64,000 nucleotides of DNA from Rallus limicola (lineage: Eukaryota > Chordata > Aves > Gruiformes > Rallidae), in contig JAKCOZ010000106.1 of assembly GCA_022605955.1 (NCBI GenBank), positions 894,501 through 958,500 of the forward strand, in the 5' to 3' direction. Positions 32,944 through 43,017 of the stretch are shown here, one piece after another. Each line of letters starts with the position of its first letter. The stretch's first letter is position 1. A program made the position numbers and the translations under genes. The notes beneath the pieces were generated by a model. It searched no databases. It was not told the origin of the DNA and worked only from the letters and a program-made list of their open reading frames with translations.

Positions 32944-33007
32944 GCCTACAGCCATACCACCCTGAGAGCGCCTGATCTCGTCTGATCTCGGATGCTAAGC
33001 GGGGTCG
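32944..33007 (+). pseudogene. 5S rRNA #92, truncated at nt 64
   Basis: The first 64 nt of a 5S gene, with several substitutions (AGAGCGCCTG, GGATGCTAAGCGGGG). It stops abruptly at the TGT of an LTR. Intermediate element, box C and terminator are missing, and the 5S sequence does not resume on the far side. Confidence 0.93.
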
Positions 33008-33836
33008 TGTAAGGAAATTCCTTGGTGCAAGCCACATGGTTTCCAAGAACTCTGTAAATCCTTCAATAGATGCCTGTCTCTGACTGATTCATAAATAATA
33101 GGATGCTTTGCATAGAGAAGTTTAAGCAATTTCCAAGGTCTGGAGAAATAATAGACCTTAGTCCTTATGAATAGAAGCCCTGTGCAAAGGAATTTAAGGA
33201 GGAAACATTTCCAAGGACTAAATAACTTTAGTGCCAATTACGAAGGACCATTTGGCACTTGGAGGTTGTTAGAGGAGATACCTCTGATAATGACAATGTC
33301 CAGCTGGGATATTGGTGACTACGCATGCGTCAAGAAGAGAGGTGAAAAGTTTAACCTGATGAAGAGTACAGGCCTTCATCCTCAAGACTCCAACTCACGA
33401 CCACCAGAGAGCATTGCACCTGGGTCATCAGGTGGAATTTATGGAAATGAAGCCATGAAGTTAATTTGAATACGAAGCGGGACAGGTCATGCATATGTAT
33501 AGGTGTTATGAATTCCAAACACCTGTCCTCTATAAAAAGTCAAACAACAATGCATTCAGTGGAACTTCCCCCACCAGACATGTAGTGAAGTTGAGTTGGT
33601 CCCGCAAGACATCATGGGAATTTGTGGTGGTAGCTATAACTTTCCTGTAACTTTAAACTCCTTACCTTTCTCTTTTTTTTTTTTCCTTCTCTCTCACTCT
33701 CTAACACCTTTCGCGAATTTTGCGGTAATAATTAAACTTCCTTATGATACGGCATTTGACCTCGTTTGTGTCTTAATCTCACTCTGGGAATTATAAAAGA
33801 ATCTCGCCCCTGACCGGGCTATTCCGGAACGGGACA
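33008..33836 (+). mobile_element. Solo LTR (unnamed family) at the array edge
   Basis: The segment opens TGTAAGG and closes GGGACA, a TGT...ACA frame. It holds TATAAAA at 33531-33537, an ATTAAA poly(A) signal at 33731-33736 and a T-rich stretch near 33670, in LTR order for the + strand. No coding sequence follows. The right flank is unrelated to 5S and I see no target duplication, so a deletion probably accompanied or followed insertion. The family is not recognised. Confidence 0.65.
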
Positions 33837-33904
33837 CAGGGCCGGGCGGCGAGTGCCGGCTCCTTCCTCACGCAGCATCGCGCCCACAGCCGTTCCCAGC
33901 GGAC

Positions 33905-34165
33905 CAGGCCGGGGAGGGGAGCAGCAGTTGGAGAAGCAAGGTTTCTCCCTGCCCAGCTCTCCAGCCTGTCCAGGTCTCTCTGGGTGGCAGCGCAGTGTCC
34001 TGCGTGTCAGCCACTCCTCCCAGCTTTGTATCGTCGGGTACTTGCTGAGGGTGGGTGCTGTTCCCTCATCAAGGCTGTTAATGAAGATATTAAACAGGAC
34101 TGGACCCGACCCCGAGCCCTGGGGAAAAACCCTGAGACCCGACACCCAGAACGTGTTCGCCAAGC
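33905..34165 (-). mobile_element. CR1 LINE fragment (RT region)
   Basis: On the minus strand the translation includes GPVLFNIFINSLDEG and downstream residues typical of the CR1 reverse transcriptase C-terminal part, with frame breaks. The + strand shows the familiar avian CR1 wording around 33955-33990 (CTCCAGCCTGTCCAGGTC). Confidence 0.8.
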
Positions 34166-34184
34166 ACGAGGTTGGTGTCCCTGC

Positions 34185-34266
34185 CTGTGGCAGGGGTTGG
34201 AACTCTGTGATCCTTGGGGTCCCTTCCAGCCCAGACCAGTCTACAATTCTGTGATTTTTCTATGAA
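34185..34266 (+). mobile_element. CR1 LINE 3' end fragment
   Basis: GGGTCCCTTCCAGCCCAGAC followed by ATTCTGTGATTTTTCTATGA matches the CR1 3' terminus (ATTCTATGA-type repeats). It is in opposite orientation to the preceding fragment. Confidence 0.7.
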
Positions 34267-35049
34267 CGTGGCTCCTGTATCCACCAGAAATGGAGCCGGC
34301 TTTTTTTTTTCTTTCTTTCTTTTTTTAAGCTTATTTTAACTCTCCCATACTCCGAGGAAGGGTCAGCAGGAATTATTGGGGCCGTGTATCCATCTCTAAT
34401 TTTATCCATGAACAGGCCGTAGGGACAGACAGACAGACAGGTCTTTTTTACACTTGCTCATCTCGAGTCACAACGTTCATCATACACATCCCTTCATGTT
34501 CTGAGAAATGGGCTGGACGGTTACAAATGATTCCAGGGACTCCTTATTCCAAGTCTTCTGGTGAGTTTGGGAAGGCCAGCTAAACCGGTTCTGCTGGGAA
34601 CTGTTCTCCTTTCAGGCCAGAGAGTTCCTTTTGTCCCTGGTTTGTGGGTGACAAGTATCCTTCATTTGCAAAACAAACCTGGGCTCCTCTTGCTTTAAGT
34701 GTTCAGTTGCCCCCAGCGAGCTGGTGCTGCTTGAATCCCCCCAGGATGGGGGTGGCAGAGAATGAAAAAGCAGCTGGCAGGAGCTCTCCCCGTCAGGAGT
34801 TCCTTTGCCGGCAGAAGATGCATCTAATTCCCCCCAGCACATGGGACCCGGTGAGTCTGAACCCTTCTCCCTTTCTTTCCTCCGGCACGTTTCTCTTCGC
34901 CAGAAGTTGGACGTTTCTCTCGAGTTCTTTTCTGGTTCCTCGGCGCGGGTTTCTCTCCGAGCCCTCGGAGGGGCTGTCCCCACGCTGCCGTGGGACAGGA
35001 CGCACTTTGGGATGGAATTTCCCCCCGATCCCAGGACTGTCAGCGCGCG
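34267..35049. other. Non-coding stretch
   Basis: Contains a T-run (34302-34326) and an (ACAG)n microsatellite near 34420-34440. I see no conserved coding frame; open frames on both strands overlap and look random. Confidence 0.5.
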
Positions 35050-35345
35050 GTTCTTGCTCTCCAGCAGCCGTCCTTCTCCACAGAGCTCTTCTCCAGCAGG
35101 TCACCCCCAGCCTGTACTGAAAGGAACGGTTGTTCCTTCCCAGGTGCCAGACGTTACACTTGCTTTTGTTGAACTTCATTCGGTCTCTCCCTGCCCAGCT
35201 CTCCAGCCTGTCCAGGTCTCTCTGGGTGGCAGCGCAGTGTCCTGCGTGTCAGCCGCTCCTCCCAGCTTTGTGTCGTCGGGTACTTGCTGAGGGTGGATGC
35301 TGTTCCCTCACCAAGGCCGTCGATGAAAGCATTGAGAACGATTAT
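35050..35345 (-). mobile_element. CR1 LINE fragment (RT region), second copy
   Basis: The minus strand shows [16 protein letters not shown] and, after a frame break, SKYPTTQSWEE, both typical of CR1 RT. Positions 35190-35330 are nearly identical to 33945-34085 of the first fragment. Confidence 0.8.
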
Positions 35346-35429
35346 CAACACTTTCAAAGGGGGAAACGTTACCAATTATTGTATTTGATGACTTTGATTG
35401 TGAGGGAACAGTAAGAGAATAGACTGTAT

Positions 35430-36050
35430 GGAACGGTGTGGGAAAGGGCAGGGAACGGGCTTCAATGGCACCTTCCCTGCTGCCGCCATGCCAGCCTGGA
35501 CAGCCAGCGATGCCCCCGCCGGGCAGCCCCCAGCAGCAGGCAACTCCCTCCCCCCCCCTCCCCCCCCCCCCCCCCCGCCGGGCGTGAGCAGAGGAGCGGC
35601 CGGGGCTGCCGGGGGAGGGCCGGGCCCCGCCGGGGACAAAGGCCCGCCCAGGCGGGAGATGCCACCGCTTCTTCAGCCCCGCCGCCGGCCCGCGAGGCCC
35701 TGGGCAGCCCCGACGACGGCCACCACCGGACAGAGCCCAGCTCCGATGAAGGGAAGGCGGCCCCGCCACAGCCACCGGCCCCGCCGCCAACGCCGCCCGC
35801 CCAGGTGGGGACGGGCCGGTGCCGCGGTCGGAGAGGAGCCGAACCGAGCCGATCCGGCCCGAGCGGAGCCGAACAGATCCGAACAGAGCCGATCTGGCCC
35901 GAGCGGAGCCGGACAGGACCGAGTCCGGCCGAACAGAGCCGACCGGCGCCGAGCTCAGACGGGCCTTCGGCTCGGCTCGGCTCGGCTCGGCTGTGCGGGG
36001 CTCGGCCGGACTCCTCGCTCTGGGCTTTTTTCCAAAAGTCTCCTGACCCC
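35430..36050 (+). promoter_or_regulatory. CpG-rich segment with GC-rich tandem motifs
   Basis: Very GC- and CpG-rich. It includes a C-run (35543-35576), imperfect repeats of GAGCCGAACAGA-like units at 35835-35965 and five CGGCT repeats at 35970-35995. It resembles a CpG island promoter and first exon. An open frame across it is proline/arginine rich, and CGCCCAGGTGGGG near 35800 could be a splice donor. No recognised protein. Confidence 0.4.
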
Positions 36051-37569
36051 CCTGCAGATCGTTTTCTCACCTGTTTTGCCGTCACTTTGGGGACAATCTT
36101 TTCCCGGCAGTGTTTGGCATTCCAGAATCCCCTTGGCAGTGGGGGTGGGAGCAGGAACCTGAGCGCTGCCATTCTGGGGTTTGGGGTGGTTTTTTTCCCC
36201 ACGGTGTCAGCATCTTGCAGGTGAGGTTTTCAATTTCTTTCCCAGAGCAACAGAGACTTTCCCCAACTTTCTTCCTGTGGGTCCTGAGCAGTGGGTGTGA
36301 AAGAATCTCACTAGACACCTGTGATTAGAGCCAGGAATACCCGATCTCTCATCAAGCCTCTTCCTTCCTAACAGTCATTCCCTGACTCTAACACACTCCT
36401 GGTCCTAAATCCTGTTTCCCTTTCCCATTGGCTTCCTTCGGTTTTTCTTGCATCCCTGCAATACGCCTCACTGCCACCTCCAAACCCCTGTCTGAGAGTC
36501 ACTGCTCAGGGGAGAGAAACACCCGAGAAGCGTTAAAAAATGAAACCCCCGGGAACTGCAATGGGGGGAGAGAGAAGAAACCGTCAGGTGTCTTTATTGC
36601 CGAGCCCGGGGAAGGGAGGGGCGGCTGAAGCCTCCAAAGCCGGGCCTGGTGCTGGCCCCGGCCCCGGTTCTGCCCGAGGGGAGCTTCTCCGGGTTCGCTC
36701 TGCAGCCTTGGTGCTTCCAGCCGAGTGGGCCTGACTGTGCTGCCGGCCACAGCCCTGGGCCGGTGGAGCTGCGTGCTGGGAGCAGCTCCCCTCAGCCAGG
36801 CCGGCACCTGGGAGGGGGTGGGGCTGAGCCCCTGGTTACAGTGCCCGTGCTGAGCTTGGCACCCGGGGCCTTCCTCAGGCCTGGCCTTCTCCCAGGGGCT
36901 GAGGAGGAGAGATGCCCCAGGCTGGCCTGTCCCCGGGCTTCGTCCTGCGTTGCTTTGGAAGAGCAGAGCCCTCCTCACTCTGCCCATGGGGGCTCAGCAG
37001 TGCCCTTCTGGCCGTGGGGCTCCCCAGCACTGGCAGCCCCCCAGGGCTTTAAGACCAAGCACGTGCTGGGGTGCTGGGGGCTCCTGGGTGTCAGGGAGCT
37101 GTGGGGATCTGCAGAGTGGAGCTTTGCTTCTGCTAACGCAGTTGTTTTCTCCCCCTTAGTGGTCAGAAGTGCTGCTCTTCATGGCACATGGACCGGACAG
37201 AAGCTGCTTCCCCATCTGTCTGGGAGGACTGGAGGGCAGCAGGACGTCCCGGCAGGCACACAGGGCTGAGGAGAGCAGAAAGGAGCCGTGCCAAGGCTGT
37301 GCTGTTCCAGATCTGAGCTCTGACGTCCGTGTGCATCCCAGGGCCACAGTCAGGGTTTGTTTCCTCTGAGCTGCACAGCATTTTGCCAGGGAAAGTGAGT
37401 TGGGCTGAGCTGCCTTAGGAACAGAGCTGTTCCTTTTGTGCAATTGTGCGGGAATGTGACCAGAGAAGTTGCTGAAGAAACTGTCTTAAGACTCAAATCT
37501 TAAGCCTTAAATTTAGAAAGCAGGAATTTTTGATTGATCTGATGACTTAGATGTCCTGACACTCTAGAG
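36051..37569. other. Non-coding stretch
   Basis: GC-rich, without repeats I can name. TTTTCTCCCCCTTAG ending near 37159 could be a 3' splice site for a + strand exon with an open frame to about 37365, but no similarity or partner exon supports it. Confidence 0.4.
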
Positions 37570-38405
37570 TTCAGCAGCTGGACATGTTTCCCTGTTCATG
37601 GCTTCTTTCTGCTGTCTCCTGGGCTTCTGTGTTTGTTTCTCCTTTTGTCACTCCCTTCTCTCTCTTTTCACTCTTTGCTTTCTTTATTTTTGCCCTTTCA
37701 TCACTTCATTCTTCTCTCTCTTTTTGGAGTTGTTTTTTCCCCATTTCACTGGTTCATTCTCTTGTCTTGTTTGCTGGGGTTTTTTTCATTGTTTCTCTCT
37801 GCTCTTTTTTGGGGTTGGTTTTGGTTTTTTTCTTGATCCATTTTTGTTGCTTTCTGCTCTCTCCTGGCTTTTTGTGGGGCTTCCTCCCCCCCTTTTCATT
37901 GTGTGTCTCCACTCTCATTTTCCTTGTTGCTTTTTCCCCCTTTTGCTTCTTCCTCTGCTTTCTTGCAGCTTGTTGGGGATTTTTTTCCCCCTTTAGTCAC
38001 TTCCTCAAGTGACTTGCTTCTTATTTTCCCCTTTTCTTGTTGCCTTCTGCTTTCTTTCCTTTCTTGAGGTTGCTTTTTCCCCTTTGGTGGCTTCCTTTTT
38101 TTCTGGTTACTCTGATTAGTTTTTTTCCCCATTTCATCCCTTCCTTCTGAACTCTTCTGGTTCTTTGTGTTGTGTCTGTTTTCCCCCGTGTCTCTTTGTT
38201 CTTTTCTCTTCTGGTTCTGAGGGTTTTTTTTCCCCTTTTTCATTGGTTCTTTCTGCTCTTTTCTGCATTTGGATTCTTTTTCTTCCCCTTTTGTCATTGC
38301 CTTCTGTCCTCTCCTCGTGGGTTTGGTTGTTTCTTTTCCCCTTTTGCTGCTTTCTTCTGCTCACTTCTGTTTTTTGGGGAGCTCTTCCTCTTCCTGTTGC
38401 TGCTA
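37570..38405 (+). repeat. Degenerate pyrimidine-rich minisatellite
   Basis: About 830 bp of strongly C/T-biased sequence on the + strand. A unit of roughly 55-65 bp recurs: TTTTTTCCCC, then a TTTCATTGCTTCC-like stretch, then CTTTCTGCTCTCTCCTGG. Open frames here are low-complexity artefacts. Confidence 0.75.
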
Positions 38406-39204
38406 AAAAGGGCAGTCTCAGACTAGTAGTATTCTAAAAGAATTCAGGTGAAAGGGGCAGCAGATGTGTCCTGTCTGTGAGATTCCAAACTCTTCCTGCA
38501 GAAGTCAATGTCGTTGGGTGGAAGGGGAACTGCAGCAGAGGATCCCAGCCTGTCTCTTCTCAAAGCAGTGCAAGGCCAGCCCATGGCAGCTGGTAACTCC
38601 TGCACCCCATTTTACAAGGCCCTGCTGACAGGTCCCCATGTTCTTTAGCTCTGTTGCTGAGAGCTGGACTTGTCCCGGGCAGCAGCAGGACCTGAGATGT
38701 GGCCAACTCTGGCCTGGGAAGAGCCCCCGGGTCTGCAGGAGGCAGCGAAAGCCCAGGAAAGTTCTGGAATGGTCCCAGTTGCTGTGCTGAGGCGTGGAGC
38801 GCTTTGGGAGGGACACTGGGTGATGTCTCAGTCGTTCCTGCCACTGGGCCGGGCCTGGCAGGGGTGTATTTTGAGCCCCTGGTTTGGGAGAGCAAATCCT
38901 CCAACCTTGTAAGCTGCTGAACCAGGGGAGGAAAAGGAGGGTGAGGGGAGGTGCCTGGTGCTGCCTTAGTTGCCAATGGTCCGTAGTGTGAGAGGCGACT
39001 GCAGACAGAGCCACTGCCTGCCAGAGACTGGGGAGAGCTGCCTGTGATTCCCAGGGGGAGCAGACAAGCTGTGGGGAGCAGTTGACAGGCTCAGAGCTGC
39101 AGCTGGCTCTGTGTTTGACACCCTCTGGAGAGGCAAGAGAAAAGCTGCTTGTTTCCCTCCCATTGAACTCCAGCTCTGCTGATCTTTGTGTTTCTTCTCC
39201 TTAG
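38406..39204. other. Non-coding stretch
   Basis: No repeat or gene recognised. It ends in a good 3' splice-site-like tract (TGTTTCTTCTCCTTAG, 39189-39204). Confidence 0.4.
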
Positions 39205-42200
39205 GTGGTGGTTGTGGCCAGAGCCTGGTGCAGCCCCTGGTGAAGCTGTGCAGAATGAAGGGCTTCAGGGTTATTCACTGTTGGAAGCTGAAGAAGCCTC
39301 CGGGCCTTTGCTTCTGGCTGAAAGTGGCAGAGGAGGTGAAATGCCCCAGGGTGAGGTGGGGATGGCAGGTGAGATTTCCATCCCTGTTCCTCAGGCATGG
39401 CAAGATCCTGGTTGTGTTGGAGGGTGTGGTGCTGGGATCAAGCTGCAGGTGCAAGGACCTTTCCTGTCCCACGTGGCGTTATCCTAAGTAGGGGCATAAA
39501 CTTTCCTCTTTGTTTCCTGGTTACTGAAGCCAAAGGTCTCACTCTGAGCATCTGGATTCTGGTCAATAACCATTTCTCTGTTTATTCTGCGCTCTCTGAG
39601 CAAAACAGGGACATGTGGCAGTTCTGGGCTCCCCAGTTGAAGAAGGACAGGGAGCTACTGGAGAGGGTAGAAACCAGGGCTACAGAGATTCTGAGGGGAC
39701 TAGGCCATCTGTGGTGCAGAGAGAGGCTGAGGGAGGGCATCTCTGTGGGTAGGAGAAACCCCTTGGATCAGCATCAGTGCTGGGAGGATGGAGGCTTCCA
39801 TCTCCTCCCCAGTACTGGCATCACAGCCACTGCCCCTGCAGCAGCCATTGCTGCCAGCAAACTGCATCTGATGCTGGGCAGGAGCCGTAGATGCCCTGGG
39901 GGGGACTGGCTGAGCACTGACAATTCAGCTCACACTTGGCAGCAAGCAGGCATGGCTGGCTGGGACTGGCACGCCAAAATCCTGGCCTCGCTTGGTGCTG
40001 CCTGGACCTCACCTGGCCAAACCCCCTGGGGAATCCCTGTGAGAATGGATCTGGCGTTTCCCCAGCCCTGTTCAAACTCTTCCCCTGGAACTAGGGAATC
40101 CAAATGTCTCTGGCCTTGAGGGAGCCCCACAGACTCCCCTTGCTGTTACCGAGTCTTTGCACACAGACACCACACACCCCCACAGCCTTCAGTCTGCACT
40201 CAGACTCAGAGGTATCTGATGTCTTTCCTCCAGCATCTGTGCTCTGCTGTGGCTGCTGGGTCTGGTGTGTCCATCCTGGTGTGGCCCCAGGTGACTCAGC
40301 TGTGCTGCAGACTCTGGGCTCCAACTGCTGCTCCAACCTCAGAGGAGGTAAAAGCCTGGCTGATAAGGGACAGTTTGCTGTTCCATGCCATGTCCTTGCT
40401 CAGGTTGAGCAGGCTGACTGTTCTCCATGTCTGTCAGGTATATCTTTCCGGCGTCTGTCCGGTGGGAGCTGTGCAGTCGTGTTGGGCGATTTGATGGGGA
40501 CAGAGAGGGCTTTGAGCTGGGGCTGTGAGACCAGAGTAGATGGTTGGTGTGGCTGTGGATGATGGCAATATCCTCATGTCTGCAGAAGGGCTGAGGGATT
40601 TGGTTCCCAAGGATCTGCTGTGTGACATCCAAGCCCTTGACGGGTAGGAAAGGGGGAGGGTTTGGCTGAGCAGTGGCAGCTGCAAGTCGGAGCTGAACCC
40701 CCCAGGGGTGGATCAAGGCGTTGGTGTAGTGTGAGGCTGTGGTCAGCTGTAGCTGTCCTCACTGTCAGGGGAGCAGGTTCATCCAAACGCTCAAGGAAAG
40801 GGACCTTGTGACTGTTGGGGGAAGCCCTCGGTCCCGTTGGAGAAGTGATGTCTCCAAATGCAGATGCTGTAGAAAGGTGGGGACAGTAGTGACTCTTGTG
40901 TGGAGAGCCCGGAGCAGGTGGGCGTAAGGGCTAAAAAGAGAGTTTGTTCTTGCTGGTGCTGAGCTCCCTGCATTGCTGGTTGGTTGTTTTTCCTCCTGTG
41001 GTCTGTGTTGTGGACTTGTGTGTTGGAGCAAGCCCAGCGTGGAGGCTGTTAGAAGAACGGGACCGAGTGTTGCTGTCGTTTAATGCAGTCTGCTTGACCA
41101 GCTGTATTGGAATGAGGAGATGGGAACCCCTTGTAAAGCAGGCTTTCTTTTGCACCTGCTCTCTTGCAGCTCACAAGGCTCTTCTCCTTCCCTTGGTGTG
41201 CCTCTAATGAGAGGAACTGTTGCCAGGCTGTGCTTAACCGGCGTTAACCTCAGGCCTTAGGTGGTTCTTTCCCTTCCAGGCTTTGCCTTGCTGCATTTCC
41301 CTCCAGACCATGAGCAGCCACGATAACCGCAGGGCTTTTGACTGAGGCACTTTGTTCTTTGGGTGCCTGTTCTTTCCCGCAGCAAGTGCAGCACCTTTCT
41401 GTGGGCCCAGGTGCCTCCCTGTGCAGAAACCTTTCCCTCTTCTCTCCAGCAAAGGCCAGCACTGCGTTTGCCAGCGCCGTGGTGCTGGGGCTGCCCATCT
41501 CTCACCAGCTGGCTGTGTTCTCCCTTCTCCTGTGTTGTCCTTCCAGCTGGTGGGGCCTTGGTCAGCAGCAGCTCTGGCCTGGAGTCGGCTGGTGTTTGCT
41601 CTGTCAGGCTCACAGAAAGCTTCTCAATGCTTCTTGCAGAAGCCACTCCTGCAGCCCCCAACCCTCCACAAGAACCTTGCCATGGGAAACCACCACAGCC
41701 GGTCAGGGAGTGCCCCTGCGGTCTGCCAGAGAAGAGCCCTGTGTGCCCCACCAGCAGCTCGAGCCGTTGCCCCACGCAGGGGATGAGGAGGGGCAGTAGG
41801 AGGCAGAAGAATTTGATCAGGACACGGAGCATTCGCCTCAGGAAGCGTTTCCCTGGGACTGGAGGTCAGTGTGAGCTGTGCACGTGTGACGATGTGCTTT
41901 GTGTCCAGCCCTCGCACTGTTTCCGTGCCTCGTGTTGTCTGCAGGGTCTTTTCCCTCATGGTTTGTTATGCAGAGGACTGCAGCCTCCAGAGAAACCTTC
42001 CTGCCTTCCTCCCCTTCCATCCTGCGAGTGTGGCTGTGCTGTGGGGCGTGAGTCTGGGGCTGGCAGAGCAGGAGATGGGCTCCTTAGCTGGCAGATGGGG
42101 ACACAGGCTGTCACGCTGTGCGCTGCTCTGGCGGGTTTCTTTTCCTAGGGCCGGTCTTGAGAAGGCACCTGGCTTCTGTGCTGCAGCAAGGTGGTGAGTC

Positions 42201-43017
42201 CAGCGTGGGGTGTTCCCCCCTGGGCCAGGTTGTGCTGATGGATTACTTGGCAGCACAGAGAAGTAACCACAGAAATGGCTTGGACACATGTGTCAAGGTT
42301 TCCGACCCAGCCAAGAAGCTGGGCACCACGTGTGCTTGTTTTGTTTTGAAATGGGGGAGGGGGAAAGCTGGGGGAAAAGACAGGGAAAAAGGAAACCCAA
42401 ACCAAACCACCAAAAACCCTGCAGGTTGGGATAAGGGTGGTTTACTAGAATAACAGTAAAACAACGGGTATAACAATGATAATATGATACAACATACAAT
42501 TGTCTCACCAAAACACACACAGCTCAGCCCGCTCCCTCCCCTCCAACAACCACAAGCCTTCGGAGTCTCCTCCCCCTCCTTTTATACTGAGCATGAAGTA
42601 ATTGGCATGGCATAACCCCTTTGGCCAATTCAGGGTCACCTGTCCTGGATGTATCCCCTCCTCTCTGGTTCCTAGGAAAAGTTAACTCCCTCCTAGCTGA
42701 AACTAGGACAGCGTGGTTCTTGGTTTGGGCCCCATGTGGAACATGTTAATGTGACTGTCTTGTGAGAGTCTGAAACTAGGCAGGGCTCAGGGCCGTGCCT
42801 GCAGCAGATGTTCTCTAGAGAGGAAGGACAGGGATGGGAGAACTTGCTAGGAAGGCATTGCTGATGGGAAGGTTGGGGAGTATCTTTTGAAAATGCTGAC
42901 TCTCTGTTCAGGAAGCTGCTGCTGCTGCTGCTTCTGATGATGCTTTTTCCCTTGTGTGCAGATGAGGACAGCCCCCTGCTCCCAGATCTGCTCCATGTGG
43001 AATCCTTGGGGCAGTGA
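39205..43017 (+). CDS. Candidate spliced gene, 3' exons (unknown product)
   Basis: Three downstream segments with splice sites keep one reading frame: 41640-41864 (225 bp, TTCTTGCAG / GTCAGT), 42149-42193 (45 bp, TTTTCCTAG / GTGAGT) and 42962-43017 (TTGTGTGCAG, then a stop at 43015). All introns would be phase 1, and the C-terminus would read EDSPLLPDLLHVESLGQ. A possible upstream exon is 39205-39368 (donor GTGAGA, also ending in phase 1); its acceptor could instead be at 39221, giving 147 bp. The 41640 exon encodes a proline/cysteine-rich stretch, then a basic patch with RRGSRRQK and RLRKRF. No family is recognised and no start codon is assigned. A decayed gene or chance pattern is possible. 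Confidence 0.33.
39605..39750 (+). mobile_element. CR1 LINE fragment
   Basis: CAGTTCTGGGCTCCCCAG and GAAGAAGGACAGGGAGCTAC match the sense-strand CR1 RT-end region in wording and order. Strongly decayed. Confidence 0.6.
39751..41639. other. Non-coding or intronic stretch
   Basis: No repeat recognised. CTGTCAGGTATAT near 40435 resembles a splice donor, but the frames around it show no similarity. It would lie inside an intron of the candidate gene. Confidence 0.35.
42291..42710 (-). mobile_element. Solo LTR (avian ERV), minus orientation
   Basis: On the minus strand it opens TGTCCTAGTTTCAGC and closes GAAACCTTGACA. TATAAAA is at 42590-42596 (minus). It shares wording with the 54383 LTR: the start, a TAGTAAAC...CTTATCCCAACC block and the GAAACC..GACA end. 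Flanks ACATG and GCGTG do not form a clear target duplication, so it is older or rearranged. Confidence 0.75.

Larger units (their letters stand above)
1..33007 (+). repeat. Tandem 5S rRNA gene array (92 copies)
   Basis: Head-to-tail units, each a 120-nt 5S gene plus a spacer, start at 132 and run to a truncated copy at 32944; the window opens inside a spacer, so the array extends leftwards. Class I genes carry the three-part internal promoter of RNA polymerase III type 1 genes: box A (nt 50-60), intermediate element (67-72) and box C (80-97). They end in TTTTGCTTTT, a double T4 terminator. Spacer A (about 250 bp, C/T-rich then G-rich) gives 370-374-bp units. Spacer B (210 bp, opening GGCGGCAGTTGC) gives 330-bp units. 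Spacer C (about 248 bp) follows class III genes and gives 368-370-bp units. Spacer D (230 bp, containing CCTTTAATGCGCCC) gives 350-bp units. No TATA-like element sits near -30. Numbering #1-#92 is used below. Confidence 0.97.

Noticed and set aside
132..33007. CRISPR-like array (regular repeats with spacers)
   Set aside because: Repeats are 120-nt 5S genes and spacers fall into four recurring types; a eukaryotic rDNA array.
33167..33469. 100-codon frame within the edge LTR
   Set aside because: Lies in the U3-like part of the LTR, upstream of TATAAAA, with no recognisable domain.
35428..36162. Proline/arginine-rich 244-codon frame as a gene
   Set aside because: Overlaps a CpG island with simple repeats, and equal-length frames exist on both strands; kept only as a possible promoter or first exon.
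37584..38012. Phe/Leu-rich frame resembling a membrane protein
   Set aside because: Pyrimidine-rich DNA always yields Phe, Leu, Ser and Pro; the sequence is a degenerate minisatellite.
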